Positions 27,579 to 37,400 of a stretch of 64,000 bases of DNA are shown here, piece by piece. The DNA lies in assembly GCF_002272135.1 (NCBI RefSeq), contig NZ_NPBF01000022.1, forward strand, positions 1-64,000. Reading direction: 5' to 3'. Source of the stretch: Virgibacillus sp. 7505 (GTDB lineage Bacteria; Bacillota; Bacilli; Bacillales; Amphibacillaceae). The notes under the pieces are model-generated. The model had not been told where the DNA came from and made no database searches. It saw nothing but the letters and a program-made list of their open reading frames with translations. The translations under genes and the position numbers were made by a program. Each line of letters begins with the position of its first letter. Within the stretch, counting starts at the first letter, position 1.

Positions 27579-29620
27579 GAAATTTGCTGAAGCAACCGGT
27601 TGATCAAGTAAAAGGAATCGGTGCAAAGCTCGCGGAAGGATTGGCGAATATGGGGATCTTCACAGTCGAAGATCTCCTTTTTCATCTGCCGTATCGGTAT
27701 GATGTCTTCGATGTCCAGCCGTTAGCTGAACTGATTCATGATGATAAAGTGACGATTGAAGGTGAAATCGCCTCTCCTGCTCAAGTGCAATATTACGGAC
27801 GGAAAAAGAACAAACTAACTGTAACGCTCCTCGTTGAGAATGTTGCAGTAAAGGCGATCATGTTCAATCGTGCATTTGCCCAGAAACAGCTGATGCCGGG
27901 CAAGAAAGTGACGATGACAGGAAAATGGGATCAGCATCGTCTGCAGCTTACTGTCAGTAACTTCAAGGTTGGCGGAGCGGATGAGCTGACTCCGGTTCAG
28001 CCCGTTTATGGTGTGAAAGGTACAGTGACAGTACGTCAGCTGCAAAAAAGTGTGAAACAGGCGCTGGAACAGTATGATGAAGACATCAAGGAAATCCTGC
28101 CAGCATCATTTTTAGCATCCTATAAAATGCCAGATAGGAAAACAGCATTACATTATATGCACTTTCCACCTGACAGACAAGCGCTGGCACATGCTCGGAG
28201 ACGATTCACTTATGAGGAATTTCTATTGTTCCAGCTGAAAATGCAGTTTATCCGTAAACAAAAACGGGAAGCATCGGCTGGAGGCAGCTTAGCTTATGAT
28301 AAAGAGAAGGTTCAAGCTTTTGTAGCTACGCTTCCTTTTACGTTGACGAACGCCCAGCAGAGAGTGCTCAAGGATATTATGCGGGATCTGCATTCTCCTT
28401 ACCGGATGAACCGCCTTTTACAAGGGGATGTTGGCTCCGGTAAAACGGCTGTTGCAGCTGTTGCGCTTTATGCAGCTGTTACAGCAGGTAAACAGGGCGC
28501 GATTATGGTCCCGACAGAGATTCTAGCAGAGCAGCATGCCCAGTCCTTATCTAGTATGCTGGATGGTTTTGCTACCGTAGCATTGCTCACAGGAAGTGTG
28601 AAGGGCAAGCGCCGGAAAGCCGTTCTCGAACAAATTGTCAATGGAGAAGTAGATATTGTTGTTGGAACACATGCATTGATTCAAGATGAAGTGCATTATA
28701 AAAACCTTGCGCTTGCTATAGTCGATGAACAGCATCGATTTGGCGTTGCGCAGCGACGAACACTTCGGGATAAAGGTCTTCACCCGGACGTTCTGTTCAT
28801 GACAGCTACACCGATTCCGCGGACACTGGCAATCACTGCATTCGGTGATATGGATGTATCAGCTATTGATGAGATGCCAGCTGGGCGTAAAGAAATAGAG
28901 ACATATTGGGTTAAGGAAAATACCATAGATCGGGTGCTGGATTTCATCCGGAAGGAAGTCGCAGCCGGTCATCAGGCATATGTCATAAGCCCGCTGATTG
29001 AGGAATCGGACAAGCTGGATATCCAGAATGCAGTCGATCTGCATCAGATGCTGGCTGCAGTTTTTGAGCCGGATATTCGAGTCGGGCTCATGCATGGACG
29101 TTTGCCTGCTGATGAAAAAGACGCCGTTATGAAGGAATTCGCCGAAAATGAAACCCAAGTCCTTGTATCTACCACAGTAGTGGAAGTCGGGGTGAATGTT
29201 CCAAATGCTACACTGATGATCATCTATGATGCAGAGCGCTTCGGACTATCCCAGCTGCATCAGCTCCGGGGACGTGTAGGTCGTGGGGATGCACAAAGTT
29301 ATTGTATTTTGATTGCTGAACCAAAAGGTGAAATCGGAAAAGAACGCATGCGCATCATGACAGAAACGACGAACGGATTCGAACTGTCCGAGCAGGATTT
29401 GCAGCTCAGGGGTCCTGGTGATTTCTTTGGTAAAAAGCAAAGCGGTATACCGGAATTCAAGGTTGGCGACATGGTGCACGACTACCGGGCACTTGAAACA
29501 GCACGTAAGGATGCAGAGCAAATCATTGCAGAAGAAAGATTGGAAAATGATCCTGCTTATCGTAATTTATTGCAAGCGCTGGACACAGAGTTTGCGCTGA
29601 ACGGGAACGTTCTCGACTAA
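27575..29620 (+). CDS. recG: ATP-dependent DNA helicase RecG
   Basis: RecG remodels stalled forks and Holliday junctions. The 681-residue product has an N-terminal wedge/OB domain (GIGAKLAEGLANMGIFTVED), Walker A GDVGSGKTAVA near residue 285, the DEQH box with FG near 383 (DEQHRFGVAQR), motif TATPIPRTLA, and the C-terminal QLRGRVGRG. The GTG start at 27575 lies inside the end of sdaAA. The next gene, fapR, has its own promoter immediately after the recG stop. Confidence 0.97.
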   Translation: MRNLLKQPVDQVKGIGAKLAEGLANMGIFTVEDLLFHLPYRYDVFDVQPLAELIHDDKVTIEGEIASPAQVQYYGRKKNKLTVTLLVENVAVKAIMFNRAFAQKQLMPGKKVTMTGKWDQHRLQLTVSNFKVGGADELTPVQPVYGVKGTVTVRQLQKSVKQALEQYDEDIKEILPASFLASYKMPDRKTALHYMHFPPDRQALAHARRRFTYEEFLLFQLKMQFIRKQKREASAGGSLAYDKEKVQAFVATLPFTLTNAQQRVLKDIMRDLHSPYRMNRLLQGDVGSGKTAVAAVALYAAVTAGKQGAIMVPTEILAEQHAQSLSSMLDGFATVALLTGSVKGKRRKAVLEQIVNGEVDIVVGTHALIQDEVHYKNLALAIVDEQHRFGVAQRRTLRDKGLHPDVLFMTATPIPRTLAITAFGDMDVSAIDEMPAGRKEIETYWVKENTIDRVLDFIRKEVAAGHQAYVISPLIEESDKLDIQNAVDLHQMLAAVFEPDIRVGLMHGRLPADEKDAVMKEFAENETQVLVSTTVVEVGVNVPNATLMIIYDAERFGLSQLHQLRGRVGRGDAQSYCILIAEPKGEIGKERMRIMTETTNGFELSEQDLQLRGPGDFFGKKQSGIPEFKVGDMVHDYRALETARKDAEQIIAEERLENDPAYRNLLQALDTEFALNGNVLD

Positions 29621-29629
29621 AAACGGCTG

Positions 29630-29658
29630 TTGCAAATTCTGGCCTGCTATTATATATT
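29630..29658 (+). promoter_or_regulatory. Predicted sigma-A promoter of the fapR-plsX-fabD-fabG operon
   Basis: TTGCAA, 17 bases, TATATT. The predicted start is near 29665, inside the FapR-type operator that follows. Confidence 0.7.
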
Positions 29659-29662
29659 ACTT

Positions 29663-29679
29663 TTAGTACCTAGTCTTAA
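29663..29679. promoter_or_regulatory. FapR operator
   Basis: TTAGTACCTAGTCTTAA is an imperfect 17-bp inverted repeat at the predicted transcription start. It closely resembles the FapR sites known in front of lipid genes in Bacillus. FapR bound here would block transcription until malonyl-CoA releases it, giving autoregulation of fapR and control of plsX, fabD and fabG. Confidence 0.8.
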
Positions 29680-29695
29680 TTTTGGCGGTGGAGAA

Positions 29696-30265
29696 ATGAG
29701 AAGAAGCAAAAAAGACAGACAGGACTTACTGCGGGAAACGATTGAAAAAACACCGTTCATTACAGACGAGGAATTGGCGAAGAAATTCGCTGTCAGCATA
29801 CAGACTATTCGTTTGGATCGTATGGAGCTGACAATTCCTGAGCTGCGGGAACGGATTAAGCACGTCGCTAATTCCCAGTGGGATGAAACCGTGAAATCCA
29901 TCAATATTGATGAGGTAATCGGGGAAATCATCGATTTGGAGCTGGATGAACGGGCGATCAGTATATTGGATATTAAACCAGAGCATGTTTTCACACGGAA
30001 CCAGATTGCCAGAGGGCATCATCTGTTTGCGCAAGCCAATTCCTTAGCGGTTGCGTTGATCGATGATCCGTTCGCACTAACCTTCCACTCAGAGATCACC
30101 TTCACGAGACAAGTGAAACTCCATGAAAGAGTAGTAGCCAAAGCGAAGGTCATCCGGCAGGACAGGAAGCGGACGGTCATCCAAGTGGATAGTGCTGTTG
30201 ATCAAGAAGAAGTATTTAAAGGTACGTTCGAGATGTTCCGCTCGAGCGTGAAAGAAGGGAAATAA
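29696..30265 (+). CDS. fapR: Fatty acid and phospholipid biosynthesis repressor FapR
   Basis: FapR represses lipid synthesis genes and is released by malonyl-CoA or malonyl-ACP. The 189-residue product has an N-terminal DeoR-like helix-turn-helix ([20 protein letters not shown], residues about 25-44) and a C-terminal hot-dog fold that binds malonyl-CoA ([19 protein letters not shown], then [15 protein letters not shown]). The ATG at 29696 follows GGTGGAGAA; the frame upstream is in the promoter region. It is first in the fapR-plsX-fabD-fabG operon. Confidence 0.97.
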   Translation: MRRSKKDRQDLLRETIEKTPFITDEELAKKFAVSIQTIRLDRMELTIPELRERIKHVANSQWDETVKSINIDEVIGEIIDLELDERAISILDIKPEHVFTRNQIARGHHLFAQANSLAVALIDDPFALTFHSEITFTRQVKLHERVVAKAKVIRQDRKRTVIQVDSAVDQEEVFKGTFEMFRSSVKEGK

Positions 30266-30268
30266 GTT

Positions 30269-31282
30269 ATGCGAATAGCAATCGACGCAATGGGTGGCGA
30301 CAACGCACCGGAAGAGATAGTCAAAGGTGCCGTTCTTGCAGCTACAGAGGATGCATCCTTGGAGCTGACACTGGTTGGGGATCAAAGCAAGATCGAACCG
30401 CATCTAGGTGAGATACGTCCGGCTAACATTCGGATTATACATACAGAGGAGTACATTACAGCAGACGATGAACCTGTCCGGGCTATCCGGCGCAAGAAGC
30501 AGTCGTCACTTGTACTGACTGCCCAGGAAGTAAAAGAAGGTCGTGCTGATGCCTGTGTTTCAGCAGGAAACACAGGTGCCATCATGACAGCAGGTCTGAT
30601 GATAGTCGGCCGCATTAAAGGCATCGAGCGTCCGGCGCTGTCCCCGACTCTTCCGACGGTGGATGGTAAGGGCTTCGTCCTGCTTGATGTTGGTGCGAAC
30701 ATTGACGCTAAAGCGAACCATCTATTACAATACGGCGTAATGGGCTCCATCTATGCGGAGAAAGTTCGCGGGATAAAAAATCCTCGTGTAGGATTGCTTA
30801 ATGTAGGCACGGAAGAAGGCAAGGGTAACGACCTGACGAAGAAAGCATTCGAGCTTCTCAGCAGTGCCCCGATAAACTTTATCGGTAATGTAGAAGGACG
30901 GGATTTCCTTTCCGGAGATTTTGATGTTGTTGTGACGGACGGCTTCAGCGGCAATATCGCCCTGAAAACAATAGAGGGAGCAGCATCGATGTTCTTCACG
31001 ACGATCAAGAAGGCCTTCTTAAAAAATACAAAGACCAAGCTTGCAGCTGCCATGATGAAACCACAGCTGAAGGAAATTAAAGCAAGCACAGAATATGCAG
31101 AATATGGCGGTGCCGCTTTGTTTGGGCTTGCTGCACCTTTTGTAAAGGCGCACGGTTCATCCAATGCGCGTGCTATCCAAGTTGCTATCCTGCAAACAAA
31201 GCAAATGGCAGAAAATAATGTAACAGGAATTATCAAAGATACGATCCAGAGCATCAAGAAAGACGAGGAGGACGTTAAGTGA
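30269..31282 (+). CDS. plsX: Phosphate acyltransferase PlsX
   Basis: PlsX makes acyl-phosphate from acyl-ACP for PlsY, the first committed step of phosphatidic acid synthesis. The 337-residue product has the family front [18 protein letters not shown], the central [14 protein letters not shown] and LLDVGAN, and the late [11 protein letters not shown]. It begins three bases after fapR and overlaps fabD by four bases, fixing the operon structure. Confidence 0.97.
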   Translation: MRIAIDAMGGDNAPEEIVKGAVLAATEDASLELTLVGDQSKIEPHLGEIRPANIRIIHTEEYITADDEPVRAIRRKKQSSLVLTAQEVKEGRADACVSAGNTGAIMTAGLMIVGRIKGIERPALSPTLPTVDGKGFVLLDVGANIDAKANHLLQYGVMGSIYAEKVRGIKNPRVGLLNVGTEEGKGNDLTKKAFELLSSAPINFIGNVEGRDFLSGDFDVVVTDGFSGNIALKTIEGAASMFFTTIKKAFLKNTKTKLAAAMMKPQLKEIKASTEYAEYGGAALFGLAAPFVKAHGSSNARAIQVAILQTKQMAENNVTGIIKDTIQSIKKDEEDVK

Positions 31283-32229
31283 AACGAGTAGCTTTTGTAT
31301 TTCCTGGACAAGGCTCACAAGCAGTGGGCATGGCTCAGGAAATGTACAACGCATATGATGAAGTGAAAAGTCTTTTCCAAGCGGCAGATGAATTATTGCC
31401 GCAGCCAATAACACCTTTGATGTTTGAAGGACCGGCAGAAGAGCTTACGAAAACAGAGAATGCACAGCCGGCATTGCTTCTTACTAGTGCTGCCATCTAT
31501 CAAGTTTTACAGAATGAGGGCGTTAGACCAGTCGTTACGGCCGGTCACAGCTTGGGAGAATACAGTGCACTTGTTGCTGCTGGCGTTTTCCGTGCGGAAG
31601 AAGCAGCTGTGCTCGTTAACAAGCGTGGTCAGCTGATGGAAAAAGCCTATCCGGCAGGGCAAGGTTCTATGGCTGCGGTATTAGGGCTAAGTCTGGAAGA
31701 CATCAAGATAGCTCTCCAAACAGTTGATAAGGAGCATGGTGAAATTGTCGATGCTGCTAATATCAACTGCCCTGGTCAGATCGTCATTTCCGGTACGAAA
31801 AAAGGAATTGAACTTGCAGAGCCGCTTTTGAAAGAAGCTGGAGCTAAACGCGTACTTCCGCTGAACGTCAGTGGTCCATTCCATTCCAGATTGATGAAAC
31901 AAGCTGCGGAAGAATTTGCATCTGTACTTGCAGACGTGGAGAAAGCCGATGCATCGATTCCTGTTTATGCAAACGTAACAGCTGAGAAGGTTCTTGATCA
32001 AAAAGAGATTGAACAGCTGCTCGTTCAACAGCTTTACTCTCCAGTACGTTTTGAAGAAACTATTGTCAACATGCTGCAAAATGACGAAATCGATGCGATT
32101 GTAGAAGTAGGAAACGGAAAAGTACTAAGCGGATTAGTAAAGAAAATTAGCCGCCGCACGACAACTTTCAATGTACAAGATCCCGAAACATTGCAAGCAT
32201 TTTTGACGTGGTACAAGGAGGAAGAATAA
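31279..32229 (+). CDS. fabD: Malonyl-CoA:ACP transacylase
   Basis: FabD loads malonate from CoA onto acyl carrier protein. The 316-residue product has the oxyanion-hole motif FPGQGSQ near the start, the nucleophile Ser91 in [10 protein letters not shown] and the catalytic His202 in GPFHSRLM. The GTG start overlaps the plsX stop (GTGA). fabG follows immediately after the stop. Confidence 0.97.
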   Translation: MKRVAFVFPGQGSQAVGMAQEMYNAYDEVKSLFQAADELLPQPITPLMFEGPAEELTKTENAQPALLLTSAAIYQVLQNEGVRPVVTAGHSLGEYSALVAAGVFRAEEAAVLVNKRGQLMEKAYPAGQGSMAAVLGLSLEDIKIALQTVDKEHGEIVDAANINCPGQIVISGTKKGIELAEPLLKEAGAKRVLPLNVSGPFHSRLMKQAAEEFASVLADVEKADASIPVYANVTAEKVLDQKEIEQLLVQQLYSPVRFEETIVNMLQNDEIDAIVEVGNGKVLSGLVKKISRRTTTFNVQDPETLQAFLTWYKEEE

Positions 32230-32970
32230 ATGCTATCAGGTAAAGCAGCTCTCGTTACTGGTGCATCCCGCGGGATTGGCCGAGAAATCGCTTTGGAACT
32301 TGCGCGTAATGGCGTGAATGTAGCGGTAAACTACTCCGGAAGCAAAGAAAAGGCAGAGGCAGTTGCAGAGGAAATCCGTGCTCTCGGGCAGGAATCAATC
32401 GTGATTCAAGCGAATGTAGCAGAAGAAGCAAGCGTAAAAGATATGGTCAAGCAAACTATTGAAGCATTCGGCAGCTTGGATATACTGGTGAATAATGCTG
32501 GTATCACACGTGATAACCTGCTTATGCGCATGAAGGAAGAGGATTTCGATGCAGTCATCCAGACGAATTTGAAAGGCGTATTCCTTTGCACGAAAGCTGT
32601 AACACGTCAAATGATGAAACAAAAAGCTGGCCGCATCATCAATGTAGCAAGCATTGTTGGTGTCAGCGGTAATCCTGGGCAGGCTAACTATGTAGCTGCA
32701 AAAGCAGGAGTCATCGGTTTAACGAAAACTGCAGCCAAGGAGCTTGCTGCGCGAAACGTTTTAGTGAATGCCGTTGCTCCAGGATTCATCACGACTGATA
32801 TGACGGATGAAATGACAGATGAACAGAAGCAGGCAATGCAAAGCATGATTCCGCTTGGTAAACCAGGCAAGCCGGAAGACGTTGCCCGTGTCGTTCGTTT
32901 CCTTGCATCCGAGGACAGCAATTACATGACTGGACAAACGCTGCACATCGATGGCGGCATGGTGATGTAA
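32230..32970 (+). CDS. fabG: 3-oxoacyl-[acyl-carrier-protein] reductase
   Basis: FabG reduces 3-oxoacyl-ACP with NADPH in fatty-acid elongation. The 246-residue short-chain dehydrogenase shows the cofactor loop [11 protein letters not shown] at residues 10-20, NNAG at 88-91, and the catalytic Ser141, Tyr154 and Lys158 in NYVAAKAG. It abuts fabD with no gap. Between it and acpP are 67 bases with a possible promoter. Confidence 0.97.
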   Translation: MLSGKAALVTGASRGIGREIALELARNGVNVAVNYSGSKEKAEAVAEEIRALGQESIVIQANVAEEASVKDMVKQTIEAFGSLDILVNNAGITRDNLLMRMKEEDFDAVIQTNLKGVFLCTKAVTRQMMKQKAGRIINVASIVGVSGNPGQANYVAAKAGVIGLTKTAAKELAARNVLVNAVAPGFITTDMTDEMTDEQKQAMQSMIPLGKPGKPEDVARVVRFLASEDSNYMTGQTLHIDGGMVM

Positions 32971-32986
32971 TACAATGAAATAATTG

Positions 32987-33015
32987 TAGTTTTCCGGGAC
33001 GAAATGTCCTATAAT
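32987..33015 (+). promoter_or_regulatory. Possible separate promoter for acpP
   Basis: TAGTTT, 17 bases, TATAAT. The -35 is weak. A small GGAC/GTCC inverted repeat lies just before the -10. Extra transcription of acpP would fit the high cellular demand for carrier protein. Confidence 0.4.
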
Positions 33016-33037
33016 ACTGAAGGGAGGTGAATTTCCT

Positions 33038-33271
33038 ATGGCAGATGTATTCGAGCAAGTAAAACAAATCGTTATTGATCGTCTTGATGTAGACGAATCC
33101 AAAGTAACACTAGAGGCTTCTTTCAAAGAAGATCTAGAAGCAGATTCCCTTGATGTTGTGGAATTGGTTATGGAATTGGAAGATCAATTCGACATGGAAA
33201 TTTCTGATGAAGATGCGGAAAAAATCGCTACTGTTGGCGACGCTGTAAACTACATAAACAGCAAACAGTAA
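33038..33271 (+). CDS. acpP: Acyl carrier protein
   Basis: This small acidic protein carries growing acyl chains on a phosphopantetheine arm. The 77-residue product has the attachment serine at position 37 in [12 protein letters not shown], in the expected four-helix context ([11 protein letters not shown], then [11 protein letters not shown]). A strong GGGAGGTGAATTTCCT site precedes the ATG. It follows the fapR operon and precedes rnc, as in most Bacilli. Confidence 0.97.
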   Translation: MADVFEQVKQIVIDRLDVDESKVTLEASFKEDLEADSLDVVELVMELEDQFDMEISDEDAEKIATVGDAVNYINSKQ

Positions 33272-33290
33272 GATTTAAATAAGATGCATA

Positions 33291-33328
33291 GGAGAAAGTC
33301 CCGTCACTTTACAGGCGGGACTTTCTCC
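33291..33328 (+). promoter_or_regulatory. Perfect 13-bp hairpin in the rnc leader
   Basis: GGAGAAAGTCCCG (33291-33303) pairs perfectly with CGGGACTTTCTCC (33316-33328) around a 12-base loop. There is no T run after it, so it does not look like an intrinsic terminator. It lies between acpP and rnc, 36 bases upstream of the rnc ATG. It may be a processing or stability element of the acpP-rnc transcript. Confidence 0.6.
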
Positions 33329-33364
33329 GCATCATCACAACAACTGGAAAGTGGGGACAGCAGA

Positions 33365-34048
33365 ATGAGCTTAGATAAACTGCAGGAGAAGCTTGGGATT
33401 CATTTCCACGATGAAGCTTTATTGCAGAATGCCTTGACCCATTCATCTTATGTGAATGAACATCGTCACCTGAAGAAGACGGATAACGAACGATTGGAAT
33501 TCCTTGGCGATGCTGTATTGGAGCTTGGTGTATCCCAATTTCTGTACAAGCATTACCCTGATATGCCGGAAGGGAATATGACGAAACTCCGAGCTGCTAT
33601 AGTCAGAGAGGAATCCCTCGTATTGTTCGCCAAAGAAATGGATCTTGGTACATACGTGCTGCTCGGAAAAGGGGAAGAGCGCACGGGAGGCAGAACACGT
33701 CCAGCATTACTGGCTGATGTGTTCGAGGCATTTGTCGGTGCTTTGTATCTTGATCAGGATTTCGATGTGGTACTCGGTTTTTTCGAAAAAATCGTCTTTC
33801 CTAAAATCAGCCAAGGTGCTTTTTCACATGCGATGGATTACAAGAGCAGGCTGCAGGAAGTTATCCAGCAGGACAAAGATAAAGTAATCACGTATACAAT
33901 CGTTGATGAAAGAGGTCCTGCCCACAGCCGTGAATTCGTTGCCGAGCTGAAGGTTCAGGGAGAACTTGTCGGTACTGGAACCGGCCGGACAAAAAAGGAA
34001 GCAGAGCAGCAGGCAGCCCGTATTGCGTTGGAAGCTTTAACAGAATAG
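33365..34048 (+). CDS. rnc: Ribonuclease III
   Basis: RNase III cuts double-stranded RNA, including rRNA precursors. The 227-residue product has the signature [14 protein letters not shown] with Glu45 and Asp49, the second metal-binding pair Asp118 and Glu121 in [16 protein letters not shown], and a C-terminal double-stranded RNA binding domain ([20 protein letters not shown], ending [16 protein letters not shown]). The ATG at 33365 fits the conserved beginning, although its ribosome site (GTGGGGA) is weak. The frame is open 27 codons upstream through the hairpin and is rejected as coding. Confidence 0.95.
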   Translation: MSLDKLQEKLGIHFHDEALLQNALTHSSYVNEHRHLKKTDNERLEFLGDAVLELGVSQFLYKHYPDMPEGNMTKLRAAIVREESLVLFAKEMDLGTYVLLGKGEERTGGRTRPALLADVFEAFVGALYLDQDFDVVLGFFEKIVFPKISQGAFSHAMDYKSRLQEVIQQDKDKVITYTIVDERGPAHSREFVAELKVQGELVGTGTGRTKKEAEQQAARIALEALTE

Positions 34049-34049
34049 A

Positions 34050-34087
34050 AAAACGGCGGAGAGTAAAGTTGTCTCCGCCGTTTTTTT
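34050..34087. terminator. Bidirectional terminator between rnc and the UPF0435 gene
   Basis: AAAACGGCGGAGA and TCTCCGCCGTTTT form a 13-bp stem with T runs on both strands. The stop codon of the minus-strand gene lies in the T run. Confidence 0.92.
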
Positions 34088-34307
34088 ATTTTCGGTAGTT
34101 CGCCAGCTCTTGGATGAATGCTTCTGTCTCTGATACACTGAGCTGTCCTTTAGATTCGATATGATCATATAAGAACTTAATATCATGATATTTCTCCAGC
34201 TTGTAGTCCTCTGGCTGCATGATGGAACGATTGACGACGACAAGCCGGTCGGCTATGCCGTTGATGAGGATGGACAGGTTCTCCTCTGATGCCTGTTCGA
34301 GCTTCAT
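34086..34307 (-). CDS. UPF0435 / DUF1128 family small protein
   Basis: The 73-residue protein begins MKLEQASEENLSILINGIAD and continues RLVVVNRSIMQPEDYKLEKY, the pattern of the UPF0435 (DUF1128) family, small Bacillaceae proteins of unknown function, predicted to be helical. A strong AAGGAGG site precedes the ATG. It converges with rnc and is divergent from smc. I do not recall it at this position in B. subtilis, so it may be an insertion into the rnc-smc interval. No function is proposed. Confidence 0.8.
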   Translation of the reverse strand: MKLEQASEENLSILINGIADRLVVVNRSIMQPEDYKLEKYHDIKFLYDHIESKGQLSVSETEAFIQELANYRK

Positions 34308-34442
34308 GGGCGAGCCTCCTTTGACGTAATTGATACCTATTATGTACCCTAAGTTTATGATAAAATAAATAAGTTAAAAACGAAAGAGAAACCAATAACT
34401 ATGCAGAAATAAGCGATAAGCTTTCAATATAGGAGAATGAGT

Positions 34443-37400
34443 ATGTTCCTGAAACGATTAGAAACCGTCGGATTCAAATCATTTGCCGAAAAAGTGACAC
34501 TTGACTTTGTACCAGGTGTTACGGCAGTGGTAGGTCCGAATGGAAGCGGGAAAAGTAATATAACCGATGCCATCCGCTGGGTATTAGGCGAGCAGTCGGC
34601 AAAAAGTCTGCGTGGATCCAAGATGGAAGATATCATCTTCCAGGGCAGCGATACGAGAAAAGCGCTTAATGTAGCAGAAGTGACACTTGTATTGGACAAT
34701 GCCGATCAGACGTTACCGCTGGAGTATCAGGAAGTGAGTGTGACCAGGCGGGTATTCCGTTCTGGAGAGAGCCAATTTTTGATCAATAACCAAAGCTGCC
34801 GTCTGAAGGATATCATTGACTTGTTCATGGATTCCGGATTGGGAAGGGAAGCCTTCTCTATTATCAGTCAAGGAAAGGTAGAGGAGATCCTAAGCTCCAA
34901 ACCGGAAGAAAGACGGTCTATCTTCGAAGAAGCTGCCGGTGTACTGAAATACAAGCAGCGAAAGAAGAAGGCAGAATATAAGCTGGCAGAAACACAGGAA
35001 AATTTAAATCGAGTTGAAGATATTACGTATGAAATAGAAGGACAGCTTGAACCATTGCGTGAGCAAGCTGCAATCGCAAAAGATTTCCTTGAGAAAAAAG
35101 CACAGCTGAAAGATGTCGAAATCGGATTGCTAGTTGCGGAGATCGAGCAATTACATAAAGAGTGGCAAGCGGTTCTCCAAGAGCTTGAAGGGAACAAGCA
35201 AGAGCTTGAAGTCCAGAAGCAGGCAATAGGCGAAAAAGAACAGCTGCTGGAATCGGAGAAGACAGAATTGCACGCGCTGGATGCTTCTCTCGACGAACTG
35301 CAAGCCTCCTTGCTAATTGTGACGCAAGAGCTTGAAAATCTGGAAGGTAAGAAACAGCTGTTGAATGAACGCTCCAAGCATCTGGCAGAAAACAAAGAAA
35401 AGCTGGAAAAAGATACAGAACAGCTGGGAGTCATACTGGAGCAGCAGCTGAAACAGCTGGAGCAGGAACAAGCAGCCCTGGATGCGTTGGATTTGGAGAA
35501 CAGAGCAATCAAATCAGATTTACGCGCATTGGACAAACAGCTATCCCGCACACAGGAAGATTTGAGTGAACAAATAGAAGAAAAGAAGAGTGATTATATC
35601 GATTTGCTGAATGAACAAGCAGCAAAGCGGAATGAGACGAACTCACTCAAACAGCAGCTTACTGGTATCGATGCGAAAAAAGAACGTCAGCGTACAAAAT
35701 ATAAAGATATCGTTTTGAATCGCGATGAAATCAGTGAAAAACGAGAACAATTGGCTGCAAGATTGAAAGATGCCACCGTAAGCCGCGAACAGGCTGAGGA
35801 AAAAGCAGATTCACTTCGGATGGAAGCAGCGCAAAAACGGGAGCAGTACCAGGAAGCACAGAGCAAACTGTACACCGGCTATCAGCATATCGAGAAGCTT
35901 CGTTCCAAGCAGGAGATGCTGCAGGAGATGAAAGAGGAGTTCCAAGGATTTTTCCAAGGGGTAAAGGCGATCCTCAAAGCACGTCAGGATCAAAAGCTCG
36001 AAGGAATCGAGGGTGCTGTCATCGAGTTGATCGATGTACCATCTGCGTATGTCACAGCGATGGAAACCGCTCTTGGAGGTCAAGCCCAGCATATCGTGGT
36101 GGATACGGAGGCAAGTGCCCGTCAGGCAATCAATTGGCTGAAACAGACGCATAATGGCCGTGCTACATTTTTGCCGCTATCATCAATCCAGCCGAAACAG
36201 ATACCGGCCAATGTGTTGGGGAATGCTTCCAATCGGGAAGGATTCATCGGTATTGCCGCGGATCTCATTAAGGTTGATCCCCAGTACAAGCGAGCAGTCG
36301 ATTTTCTGTTAGGAAATGTGGTCATCGCAGAAGACTTGCAGCATGCCAATACGATTGCTGCTGCACTTGGCAGACGGTATCGCGTTGTTACACTTACGGG
36401 TGATGTAGTAAACCCAGGGGGATCCATGACTGGAGGAGCGCAAAAACGCAATAGTCAATCTCTGTTTACAAGAGAAAAGGAAATGCAGGAAGTGACGGAA
36501 AAACTGTCTGATTTCCAAGCCCGGACAGAAGTGTTCGAACGTAAAGTTGCACAGCTGAAAGAAGAACTTCAGCAGTTGGAGACTTCAGCAGAGGAAACCA
36601 GACAGAGCTTGAAGCAGCTGCAGGAATCGGAACAGGAACTCCAGGCAGCATTTACCGAAACGAGCATACGCTTTATGCATGCCAATGATAACCTCACCAT
36701 GTATGACCAGGATAATGCGCAGTATGACGCTGAACGGGAAGAAGTGGAGAAACGTATCGAGCACCTGCAGACTGAACTTGTCGATTTGGATATCAAGCTT
36801 CAGGATATACAGCGGGAAATCAGTGAGCTGACGGAAGCTCACCAGGCTTGGCAGCAGACAAAGGAAATTAAACGGGACGAACAGCAGGCCCTTCAAATAC
36901 GTTCTGCTGAAAGCCTTGCTAAGCTTGAAAATCAGCGACAGCGGCTCAGTGAGTTTACACAGCAGCTGGATCTTACGAAGCAGAAATATGAAGATCAGCA
37001 GCGGGTGCTGCAGCAAATGGCCGAAGTTGGCGAGAAAGGCCAGACAGAGGAAGAGATCACGGAACTGATTAGAGTGAAGCACCAGCATAAGCAGCAGACA
37101 ACAACCTTGATCGAAGAGCGTAAGGCAGAACGGCAGGAGCGCTATGACTGGGTGCAGCAAGAGGAGCTTTCTGTCAAAGAAGCAAATCGTCTCCACCAAA
37201 ATCTGGTGCAGCAAGTGCAAGATCAGGAAGTCCGGTCGAACCGTTTGGATGTAGAGCTGGAAAACCGCCTGATGAACTTGCAGCAAAGCTACTCCCTGAC
37301 ATTCGAAAAAGCATTGGCGACGTTTGGTAGAGCAGAAGATATCGAAACTGCCCGCACCGAAGTGAAGCTGATCAAACGTGCTATCTCAGAACTCGGCAGC

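Noticed and set aside
32761-33126. Minus-strand open frame across fabG and acpP
   Set aside because: It spans two well-defined genes on the other strand and has no signals.
34868-35551. 227-codon minus-strand open frame opposite smc
   Set aside because: A serine- and cysteine-rich mirror of the coiled-coil codons of smc; no start signal.
36585-37286. 233-codon minus-strand open frame opposite smc
   Set aside because: A leucine-rich mirror of glutamine- and lysine-rich coiled-coil codons; not a membrane protein gene.
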